DNA from: Saprospiraceae bacterium
GTDB taxonomy: Bacteria; Bacteroidota; Bacteroidia; Chitinophagales; Saprospiraceae
Reading direction: 5' to 3'
Length of the DNA: 64,000 nt
Assembly: GCA_016719615.1 (NCBI GenBank)
Contig: JADJYQ010000001.1
Location: forward strand, 1,710,501-1,774,500
Positions 8,444 through 15,629 of the stretch are shown in pieces (within the stretch, counting starts at the first letter, position 1; each line of letters opens with the position of its first letter). The notes under the pieces were generated by a model, which had not been told where the DNA came from, ran no database searches, and saw only the letters and a list, made by a program, of their open reading frames with translations. A program made the position numbers and the translations under genes.

Positions 8444-8842
8444 ATGAAAAGAGTTTACATCCTTTCCTTTATTTTAATAGCAGCCGCAATAGGCATTCTC
8501 ATCACCGCTTCTAAAGATTTTTCAACCTATTCCGGTTTTGAAGATGCATCAGCTAGCGGAGATTTAGTTAAAATTGTAGGGCAATTGGCCAAAGAGCAGG
8601 AGATCTATTACAAACCTGAAGAGGATGCTAATTATTTTAGTTTTTATTTAACAGATAAAACCGGTTTGACGAAAAAAGTTATTTTAAGAGCTCCTAAACC
8701 TCAGGATTTTGAATTATCAGAACAAATTGTATTAACAGGCAAAATGACAACCGAACATTTCGAAGCAAAAAATATGCTTTTAAAATGCCCCTCCAAATAC
8801 AAAGACGAAGAAATCTTTATTAAGTCTACAGCCGAATTATGA
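8444..8842 (+). CDS. ccmE: Cytochrome c maturation haem chaperone CcmE (CxxxY type)
   Basis: CcmE takes haem from the CcmABCD side and passes it to the CcmF haem lyase on the outer face of the cytoplasmic membrane. The 132-residue protein has one N-terminal membrane anchor (about 3-22) followed by the OB-fold domain. The haem-attachment site is C-P-S-K-Y (C115, Y119), not the HxxxY of E. coli CcmE; Cys replaces the haem-linking His. This CxxxY variant is known from archaea and some anaerobic bacteria and appears usual in Bacteroidota. The stop codon overlaps the ccmF start (ATGA, 8839-8842), so the two are translationally coupled. No other ccm genes are in the window. Confidence 0.9.
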   Translation: MKRVYILSFILIAAAIGILITASKDFSTYSGFEDASASGDLVKIVGQLAKEQEIYYKPEEDANYFSFYLTDKTGLTKKVILRAPKPQDFELSEQIVLTGKMTTEHFEAKNMLLKCPSKYKDEEIFIKSTAEL

Positions 8843-11661
8843 ATTCCGTTCAATACCTCAATGAACATATCTGGATTCATTATGTAGGACATTTTTTAAT
8901 ACTCCTTGCATTTTTTAGTGCAATGTTTGCAATCGTTTCAGGTTATCTGCAACGCGCTCAACCAAGCCCTCAATGGCTGCTCGCAATAAAGCTCGCATAT
9001 ATCATTCATTTTAGCTCCATTTTATCTGCTATTGGCTTGATCTTGTATATGATGCAAAGCCATTACTACGAATTTGAATACGTTTGGGCACATGTGTCAG
9101 ATGAATTGCCGATGCGATACATTCTTTCGGCATTTTGGGAAGGACAGGAAGGGAGTTTTTTGTTATGGATGTTCTGGAATGGGATTTTGGGAATTTATTT
9201 TTGTCGCCAACAAAACAAACTTAGAACAAGCGTTTTGCTCATCATTCTTGGGGTTAATGCAATACTGACCTCTATGTTGTTAGGGGTTCATTTTGGTGAA
9301 ATCAAGTTAGGAAGTAGTCCTTTCAATCTTCTCCGATATACCATGGACATTCCATTATTCGCAAATGCTGATTATGTAAGTCTCATAAAAGGCAATGGTT
9401 TAAATCCATTGCTTCAGAATTATTGGATGATCATACACCCACCTACTTTATTTCTGGGATTCGCATCAACCATTATCCCTTTTGCATATGCCTGTTCTGC
9501 ACTTATCCATAAAGATCAACAACAGTGGTTAAAAGAAGCTTTGCCCTGGAGTCTGTTTTCTGGATTTGTACTCGGCACCGGCATTCTCATGGGCGGAGCA
9601 TGGGCATATGAAGCCTTAAGCTTTGGAGGATACTGGGCTTGGGATCCCGTAGAAAATATGTCACTGGCGCCTTGGTTGATCCTGGTAGCAGGAATTCATG
9701 CCAACCTCATCGCAAACGCCACAACTTATTCCTTAAAGCCTACATTTATATTATATTTTTTGAGTTTTATTTTTGTTTGTTATTCTTCGTTTCTTACAAG
9801 GAGCGGAATCTTAGGTGATAGTTCTGCACATGCCTTTACACAAATGGGACTGGAATGGCAATTGGTGGCTCTATGCGTTTTCTCTACCATTTTTCCATTT
9901 TACACTTATTGGAAACAAATTAAATATTTTCCTTCTCCTCAAAAAGAAGAAGATATACATTCCCGTGAATTTTGGATGTTTATTGGGAGTTTAACACTAT
10001 TGTTTAGCGCATTGCTCATTTCATTTACCACCTCGATACCCGTTTACAATAAAATCCTGGACTTAGCAGGATCTATATCTGGCAACAACTTCACGCATTT
10101 GCATAGAAGTATTCCTCTGGATCCCATTTCACATCATAATCAATTTCAGATTTGGATAGCCATTTTTATTTCTCTCCTGTCAGGTACAGCCGTGTATTTA
10201 AAATACTTACAACCGGAAGGGCCTTCAAAAAAAACCATATTAACACTTGTTAGTTTGTTTTTACTTTCTTTAGTAAGCTCCACTGTCGTGTATAAAATTT
10301 CTTTTGTTCAATTACATTGGAGCCATTTTTTATTTCTTTTTTCTGCTTGGTTTGCGCTATTCACTTCCGCGTATTTTTTTCTATTTGTATTAAAGGCAAA
10401 TCTCAAATTAGCTGCTTCCGTTTTGTCACATTGTGGCTTTGGCATACTCGTACTTGGAATATTATTTACCGGCGTTAATAAACAAATTCTATCAACCAAT
10501 AAATTTGCACAGGAAGGCCTCCTTGAAAATCCAGATATGGATGAACTCTCCAAGCACATAACATTGATTCGCAATGAATCCATGTTTATGAATGGTTATT
10601 GGGTTGAATACAGTCAGGATACTTTTATACAAAAGATACGTAAATACACTTTACAGTTTTGGAAGGAAGATACAAGTGGAAATCGAACAGAGACTTTTAC
10701 TTTATATCCCGAAATACAATACGACAATAAACTTACAAAGGTCGCAGCATCAAACCCCAGCATTAAAAGATCAGTTCATCAGGATATATTCTCCTTAATA
10801 GCTCAAATACCGCAATCTCAGGTAGATGCAGAATCTGCAAAACAAGCAGAAGATAGTCTCGTCTATAAAATGCATTTTATAAAACCCGGCGATTCCATTG
10901 AAACCAACGAGCATTTGTATGTGTTAAAGAACATTCATACACAATTTACACCCATAGAATTTGAAGTCAAACCAAATGACCAGCAGTTTCAGATGGAATT
11001 AGAGGTTATTAGAAAAGAAGATCGCAAAATGCACACCAGCAAACCTGCCATTCTTTTCAGGAATAATCTCATCTATAAATTTCCAGCAAAAATGGAATCT
11101 TTTGGGCTTCGTCTCAACATTCCCGATACTTTGTACAGCAGTATCGTGCCACCTTACCAAGACCTCGAAAAAAAATTAATTCAAATTCGAAAAGAAGAAA
11201 TCCTACAAATCTCCGACAAGATTCAGTTGAAACTCCTTGAGATTGGCAAAAATGTACCTCAAGAAATCATCAAAGAAACCAATGCTGACATTGCAGTATC
11301 AGCCATATTAGAAATAAGTTCCGCTCAAGAAAAATCACTTGTGGAATGTTATTTCGTAATTCGGGGCCATCAGATTATTTCTTTGCCTGTAAGCACGCTT
11401 TCGCCCGGTATCAGTATCCGCTTTGTCAAAATCAACCCTCAGACCGAGGAAATGACATTTGAGTATGGACTCCATCCGGATCTGCACCATTTAGCCTTGC
11501 CATTTGAAATTGCCGAAAATGCGCCACGTACTGATTTTATTGTAATTCAGCTGATTCGTTTTCCGTGGATTAATTTAGTTTGGTTAGGAAGTATATTTAT
11601 GGTTGCAGGCTTATTGTTAGCTTCTTATCATCGGCGTAAAGTTTTAAGCGATGTCCTCTAA
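8839..11661 (+). CDS. ccmF: Cytochrome c haem lyase, CcmF/CcsA family (long form)
   Basis: A 940-residue polytopic membrane protein. The haem-handling WWD motif is present (GGYWAWDPVENMSLAPWL, about 265-282). Conserved His residues sit in neighbouring helices, for example the IIHPP segment near 198. Roughly the first 540 residues are membrane helices. A long soluble, presumably periplasmic, stretch follows (about 560-910), and a final helix near 918-936. By family knowledge it ligates haem to apocytochrome CxxCH motifs using haem from CcmE. It overlaps ccmE by 4 bases and the following DUF2520 gene by 11 bases. At 940 residues it exceeds the proteobacterial CcmF (about 650) because of the soluble segment, which may replace CcmH/I-like functions; that is inference. 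Confidence 0.92.
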   Translation: MNSVQYLNEHIWIHYVGHFLILLAFFSAMFAIVSGYLQRAQPSPQWLLAIKLAYIIHFSSILSAIGLILYMMQSHYYEFEYVWAHVSDELPMRYILSAFWEGQEGSFLLWMFWNGILGIYFCRQQNKLRTSVLLIILGVNAILTSMLLGVHFGEIKLGSSPFNLLRYTMDIPLFANADYVSLIKGNGLNPLLQNYWMIIHPPTLFLGFASTIIPFAYACSALIHKDQQQWLKEALPWSLFSGFVLGTGILMGGAWAYEALSFGGYWAWDPVENMSLAPWLILVAGIHANLIANATTYSLKPTFILYFLSFIFVCYSSFLTRSGILGDSSAHAFTQMGLEWQLVALCVFSTIFPFYTYWKQIKYFPSPQKEEDIHSREFWMFIGSLTLLFSALLISFTTSIPVYNKILDLAGSISGNNFTHLHRSIPLDPISHHNQFQIWIAIFISLLSGTAVYLKYLQPEGPSKKTILTLVSLFLLSLVSSTVVYKISFVQLHWSHFLFLFSAWFALFTSAYFFLFVLKANLKLAASVLSHCGFGILVLGILFTGVNKQILSTNKFAQEGLLENPDMDELSKHITLIRNESMFMNGYWVEYSQDTFIQKIRKYTLQFWKEDTSGNRTETFTLYPEIQYDNKLTKVAASNPSIKRSVHQDIFSLIAQIPQSQVDAESAKQAEDSLVYKMHFIKPGDSIETNEHLYVLKNIHTQFTPIEFEVKPNDQQFQMELEVIRKEDRKMHTSKPAILFRNNLIYKFPAKMESFGLRLNIPDTLYSSIVPPYQDLEKKLIQIRKEEILQISDKIQLKLLEIGKNVPQEIIKETNADIAVSAILEISSAQEKSLVECYFVIRGHQIISLPVSTLSPGISIRFVKINPQTEEMTFEYGLHPDLHHLALPFEIAENAPRTDFIVIQLIRFPWINLVWLGSIFMVAGLLLASYHRRKVLSDVL

Positions 11662-12472
11662 AATTGTCTTAATGGGATCGGGCAATGTGGCCAGCCATTT
11701 AGGGCAAATACTTTATCATAACGGACATCAAATTCTGCAGGTTTATTCGAGAAATCTCACAAACGCAGTCCATCTGGCGAAACAAATGCAAGCGGATGCC
11801 ATTGATCAACTTAAGGAATTAAATACTGAGGCTGATTTTTATCTGATATGCATAAAAGATGATGCCATTCAAAGCATTAGCGCTGAATGTTCAAATTATT
11901 TGCCTCCGCATTCGCACATAGCACACACCAGTGGTGTCAATAGTCGGGATCTGATTGATCCTTATTTTATTCATCGGGGCCTCTTTTACCCACTACAAAG
12001 TTTTAGTTTAAACAGCCAACCAGATTGGACTGAAATACCCATTTTTACCGAAGGATCTGAAGCATCCTTAGCCGCATTTCATGAGCTTGCGGCTACGATA
12101 AGCCATAAAGTTTATCATATGAATGACGCGATCCGCACTCATTTGCATTTGGCATCCGTTTTTGCAAATAATTTTACCAATTTTAATTTGATCATTGCCA
12201 AACAAATTCTTGAAAGTTGTAATGTTCCACTTGAAGTTCTGAATCCTTTAATGACCGAGACAATACTCAAAGCATTCAAACTCGATCCCATCCACACACA
12301 AACAGGTCCGGCTAAACGCATGGATACAACTACATTAGAAAAACACATTCGTTTGTTAGTAAGCGAATTTCCTGAATACCGCACTCTTTATAAAAAATAT
12401 TCTCTACTCATCATGCAAACCTTTAAACATGAGAATCCTCGGCCAAATTCCACACCCACAACTGCTGATTAG
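11651..12472 (+). CDS. Rossmann-fold NAD(P)-binding protein with DUF2520 domain
   Basis: A 273-residue protein with an N-terminal dinucleotide-binding signature (IVLMGSGNVASHLG, about 5-18), like F420-dependent reductases and 6-phosphogluconate-type dehydrogenases. It continues with LICIKDDAI and HTSG segments. The C-terminal helical DUF2520 region (about 130-260) includes HLASVFANNFTN and GPAKRMD. The combination is typical of the Bacteroidota Rossmann/DUF2520 family, whose substrate is unknown; a reductase or dehydrogenase role is inferred from the fold. The start overlaps the ccmF 3' end by 11 bases, so it is probably cotranscribed with ccmEF, and its 3' end overlaps the next small gene by 44 bases. 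Confidence 0.85.
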   Translation: MSSKIVLMGSGNVASHLGQILYHNGHQILQVYSRNLTNAVHLAKQMQADAIDQLKELNTEADFYLICIKDDAIQSISAECSNYLPPHSHIAHTSGVNSRDLIDPYFIHRGLFYPLQSFSLNSQPDWTEIPIFTEGSEASLAAFHELAATISHKVYHMNDAIRTHLHLASVFANNFTNFNLIIAKQILESCNVPLEVLNPLMTETILKAFKLDPIHTQTGPAKRMDTTTLEKHIRLLVSEFPEYRTLYKKYSLLIMQTFKHENPRPNSTPTTAD

Positions 12473-12668
12473 CGTATTTAAATCAAATAACAAGTTTCTT
12501 TTGAAATTTGAAATTGGACCTTTTGAACAGACTTATAAATTTATCGAATCTTCAAGCATTTATTCATATGAAACAATAGCTGTCTTGGTAACAGAACAGT
12601 TACTTCAAAATGTATTTAAACTTTTCGATGAAATGAATATGGCTTATAACAAAGCTTTAGGTTCTTAA
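12429..12668 (+). CDS. Small conserved Bacteroidota protein of unknown function
   Basis: A 79-residue protein beginning MRILGQIPHPQLLISVF and containing GPFEQTYKF. It resembles a short family I know only from Bacteroidota (pattern M-R-x-L-G-x-I-P-H-P...FEQTYK), with no assigned function. It has no signal peptide, membrane segment or cysteine. It starts inside the end of the DUF2520 gene (44-base overlap in another frame) and ends 4 bases before the terminator shared with the tmRNA region. It is probably the last gene of the ccmEF transcript. I regard it as real because of the conserved N-terminal pattern and the operon position. Confidence 0.65.
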   Translation: MRILGQIPHPQLLISVFKSNNKFLLKFEIGPFEQTYKFIESSSIYSYETIAVLVTEQLLQNVFKLFDEMNMAYNKALGS

Positions 12669-12672
12669 TCTT

Positions 12673-12701
12673 AAAAAAAATGCCCCTCATAAAGGAGCAT
12701 T
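12673..12701 (-). terminator. Intrinsic terminator of the tmRNA gene
   Basis: On the minus strand an 8-bp stem (AATGCTCC paired with GGGGCATT, one G-U, loop TTTATGA) is followed by a run of eight T. It begins 3 nt beyond the mature tmRNA 3' end and faces the right way to end ssrA transcription. Confidence 0.8.
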
Positions 12702-12703
12702 TG

Positions 12704-13067
12704 TGGAGCTGGCGGGAGTCGAACCCGCGTCCAGAGAAAGAAAAAACAAGTTTTCTACATGCTTAGTTTCTTATTTATTTGTCAGGTTTGAGTGAGCTTA
12801 AGAAACGAGCTAATCAAACCTTATTCCCAACTTCTCGTCTTTTGGCCGGGACCTCCAAAATAACCAGCCTGAAAGTTTGATGCGCCATTGTAATTCTGTC
12901 AGGCTAAAAATTACGGGCACAGATGCAAATTAATTCTCTGAATTAAGCTGCAACAGCAAAAGAAGTATTGCCATTTAAAAACCGATAACCATTTTTAACG
13001 TAGTGAATCATCATGCTACGGCATGCTTGCCGGCTCCTTACATTTCCTGTCGATTCCATACAACCCC
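12704..13067 (-). ncRNA. ssrA: Transfer-messenger RNA (tmRNA)
   Basis: tmRNA rescues stalled ribosomes and tags the nascent peptide for proteolysis. Read on the minus strand, the 5' end GGGGTTG (from 13067) pairs with the 3' CAGCTCC (to 12705), closing the acceptor stem; the discriminator A is at 12704. Flanking tRNA-like landmarks are GGAATCGACAGG near the 5' end and the T-arm GGACGCGGGTTCGACTCCC near the 3' end. CCA is not encoded (the genomic bases are CAA). The tag frame at 12943-12972 reads GNTSFAVAA then TAA, with resume codon GGC. Length is about 364 nt. A terminator follows directly at 12673-12701. A near-match to the -7 box (TATTGTTG) lies at 13087-13094. Confidence 0.95.
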
Positions 13068-13189
13068 AATGTGATTTATAGGTATTCAACAATATTGGTC
13101 TTTACGACCTGTTAGAAAGCAACAAACTATTATTTCCTGCATTCAGGTTTGACAGTAAACAACGCCTTGTGGGAAATCGTTCCCGAATT

Positions 13190-14161
13190 TTAAAAATAGT
13201 TTTTTAAATTTTGAAAGAGCCGTTCCTCAATAGACATTCCCGTTTGTATTTGCTTAAATTCCTGGCCAGTAATTTTCTCAAACAATTCGATATACCGTTC
13301 TGAGGTATGCCATACAAATCCGTCAGACATTTCAGGCATTAACTGATCTTCTAAACCCTGGAAACCATTTGAGATCAGCCATTCTCTGACAAATTCCTTC
13401 GAAAGCTGCTTCTGAGGCTTTCCTTCGTTTAAAAGCTGTAAATAAGCTTCGTTTTCAAAATATCTGGAACTATCGGGTGTATGAATTTCATCCATTAGAC
13501 ATAGCTTACCATTTCTAAGCCCAAACTCGTATTTGGTGTCAACCAGTATTAATCCCCGCTGAGCTGCCAATTGTGTTCCTGCATCAAATAGCTTCAAAGC
13601 TACATCTGTCATTTGATCCAAGATGAGGTCAGAAACAATTCTTGATTTTCGAATCTCACTTAATGAAATGTCAAGATCGTGACCTGCAGCTGCTTTCGTT
13701 GTTGGTGTGATCAGCGGTTTTTGAAAAGCCTGATTTTGGACCATTCCTTCTTCCAATTTTTCTCCACATAATATCCTCTGGCCACTTTGATAAACTCGCC
13801 ATGCGTGCCCGGTCAGATATCCTCTGACGACCATTTCAATTTTTATCGGATCGCACTTCCAGCCAACAGAAACATTAGGATCAGGGGTTTCAATAAGCCA
13901 GGTATCTATGATACTTTTTAATTCGTTTAAAAAATAAGCTGCAATTTGATTTAAAACCTGACCCTTAAAAGGAATTGGCCTTGGTAAAATATGATCAAAT
14001 GCTGAAATTCGATCAGTTGTAATGACGATAAGTTGATCGCCAATGTCATAAACATCTCGGACTTTGCCCGTGTATTTATGGGTCTGATTTTTAAAATTGA
14101 AATGAGTGTATTGGAGACAATAATTTTCTGGTGTAAGATGCATGTTTTTAAATCGGGTCAA
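13190..14161 (-). CDS. purC: Phosphoribosylaminoimidazole-succinocarboxamide synthase (SAICAR synthetase)
   Basis: PurC catalyses the ATP-dependent joining of CAIR and aspartate to give SAICAR in purine synthesis. The 323-residue protein has the family hallmarks: YTGKVRDVYD near the N-terminus, TTDRISAFDHILP, the ATP/substrate segment IEMVVRGYLTGHAW, and LILVDTKYEFG with the Mg-binding acidic residues after it. It is of the longer yeast-like length rather than the 237-residue E. coli type. Two ATGs are possible (14161 and 14143), both upstream of the conserved core. The unknown 141-residue gene ends 15 bases upstream on the same strand, so the sigma factor, unknown and purC genes may be cotranscribed. 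The partner purL lies 27 kb away. Confidence 0.96.
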   Translation of the reverse strand: MTRFKNMHLTPENYCLQYTHFNFKNQTHKYTGKVRDVYDIGDQLIVITTDRISAFDHILPRPIPFKGQVLNQIAAYFLNELKSIIDTWLIETPDPNVSVGWKCDPIKIEMVVRGYLTGHAWRVYQSGQRILCGEKLEEGMVQNQAFQKPLITPTTKAAAGHDLDISLSEIRKSRIVSDLILDQMTDVALKLFDAGTQLAAQRGLILVDTKYEFGLRNGKLCLMDEIHTPDSSRYFENEAYLQLLNEGKPQKQLSKEFVREWLISNGFQGLEDQLMPEMSDGFVWHTSERYIELFEKITGQEFKQIQTGMSIEERLFQNLKNYF

Positions 14162-14176
14162 TATTAATACTGAAAT

Positions 14177-14602
14177 TTAGATATTCCGAAGTGTATTCCG
14201 ATCTAAAATGACTTCTTTTAATTCCTTGATCCACTCGTATTCTTGTGGCATTAATTTTTTAAATGCCTCTTTTACTACTACGTAAGCAGAATTTTCAACA
14301 TCCGGAATTTTGGACGCGATGGCTTCTGTTACAAAATTGATGTCGTTTTTTAATAAATTTCGCACTTTCGGTAAATCATGCCAATCTGCCTCAATCGCAA
14401 TCGCTTGCGTTCCCAATTCAGCATTAGACTCGAGCTTAATGAAATGATTGGATTCCGTAGAATCTCCGCCAATGATCTCCGTTGTCTGTGCATTGTATAA
14501 CGCCCAATATCCTTCAATGTCAGAAGGTTTTGTCAGCAACACCTCAAGGCCTTTCTCGTGAATCCTGTAAACAATAAGTCGTATCTGATTTCTAACAGTC
14601 AT
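14177..14602 (-). CDS. Unknown 141-residue protein with Nudix-like N-terminal strand pattern
   Basis: I do not recognise a function. The protein starts MTVRNQIRLIVYRIHEKGLEVLL, which resembles the first two strands of Nudix hydrolases (VYR-x-x-x-KGLEVLL). No Nudix box (GX5EX7REUXEEXGU) is present, so hydrolase activity is unlikely. The middle has a GYWALYN turn, and the C-terminus is helical (AYVVVKEAFKKLMPQEYEWIKEL). There is no signal peptide or membrane segment. It lies between the primary sigma factor gene (70 bases upstream) and purC (15 bases downstream), all on the minus strand. The regular composition and the tight spacing to purC support a real gene. Confidence 0.6.
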   Translation of the reverse strand: MTVRNQIRLIVYRIHEKGLEVLLTKPSDIEGYWALYNAQTTEIIGGDSTESNHFIKLESNAELGTQAIAIEADWHDLPKVRNLLKNDINFVTEAIASKIPDVENSAYVVVKEAFKKLMPQEYEWIKELKEVILDRNTLRNI

Positions 14603-14672
14603 AAAGCTAAGGTAAGGATTTTATCGCAATTTATAAAACCATGAAAGTAAACACAGTGCCCGCAAGTTTAGT

Positions 14673-15539
14673 TTAAAAGACACCAGGTTGGATCCCAAAT
14701 TTCAGAAAATATCTACGTAGTCTCCGCAACGCAAGTTCTTTTATTTGTCGTAAACGTTCGACTGAAATTTCCATTTCTGACGCAAGTTCATCAAAAGTCG
14801 AAGTAGAGCCACCATCCAAACCATATAATCTGGTGATGACTTCCCGTTCTCTTGGCGCAAGGTGTTTGAGACCTGCATTTAGGTCATCTTTGATCGAATC
14901 TTTTAACAATGCCAAATCAGGAGCTACGCTGTTTTCGTCTCCCAGTAAACTTAGCATGCTGTATTCACCGTCGTCACCTCCAACAGGTGCATCCAATGAA
15001 ACATGTTTGTTGTTGGACTGGATTAATAAGTAAACGTCTTCCGGCTTTAGACCAAAAGTTTCAGAAATTTCCTCGGGCGTAGGTTCTCTTTCATATTCTT
15101 GCAAAAAACTTTGGTAGAGATCGACGATATGTTTTTGTGAATGAAATTTATTATATGGAAGACGAATCATTCGGGAATTTTCTATAATAGCAGATAAAAT
15201 GGTTTGCCGAATCCACCAAACAGCAAAGGTGATGAATTTGAAACCCCGGGTTTCGTCAAATCTTCGTGCAGCTTTTAACAATCCAACGTTTCCTTCGTTG
15301 ATCAGGTCATTTAATGGTAAGCCATTATTGACATATTGCTTGGCTACAGAAACTACAAAACGCAAATTGGCCCGTACCAACTCATCAAGCGCGTGATGAT
15401 CCCCAGTTTTGATTCTTTTAGCAAGTTCAACTTCTTTTTCCGGGCTAATTGTTTCAATCTTGGCAATTTCTCCAAGATATTTTTCCAGGGCTTGGCTTTC
15501 CCTGTTTGTAATTTTTTGAGTAATCTTAAGTTGACGCAT
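14673..15539 (-). CDS. rpoD: Primary RNA polymerase sigma factor, RpoD/SigA family
   Basis: This is the housekeeping sigma-70 factor of Bacteroidota type. Translation from the ATG at 15537-15539 gives MRQLKITQKITNRES and 288 residues, the standard N-terminus and length for this group; an upstream in-frame ATG at 15578 adds 13 atypical residues. Region 1.1 is absent. Region 1.2 (SQALEKYLGEIAKI), region 2 with the -10 recognition and melting helices (FKFITFAVWWIRQTI), region 3, and region 4 with the -33 binding helix-turn-helix (STFDELASEMEISVERLRQIKELALRRLR) are all present. By family knowledge this factor reads TTTG-N19-TAnnTTTG promoters, matching the boxes found across this window. Upstream is pnp; downstream are the 141-residue unknown and purC on the same strand. 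Confidence 0.95.
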   Translation of the reverse strand: MRQLKITQKITNRESQALEKYLGEIAKIETISPEKEVELAKRIKTGDHHALDELVRANLRFVVSVAKQYVNNGLPLNDLINEGNVGLLKAARRFDETRGFKFITFAVWWIRQTILSAIIENSRMIRLPYNKFHSQKHIVDLYQSFLQEYEREPTPEEISETFGLKPEDVYLLIQSNNKHVSLDAPVGGDDGEYSMLSLLGDENSVAPDLALLKDSIKDDLNAGLKHLAPREREVITRLYGLDGGSTSTFDELASEMEISVERLRQIKELALRRLRRYFLKFGIQPGVF

Positions 15540-15629
15540 TCTTATTGCTACTGCCCTATTTAATGACAATACTGCCAAAAAAGTTTCAGTTTAGCAAATA
15601 AAACTGCAAAAAAGCAGAAAATATAGAAT

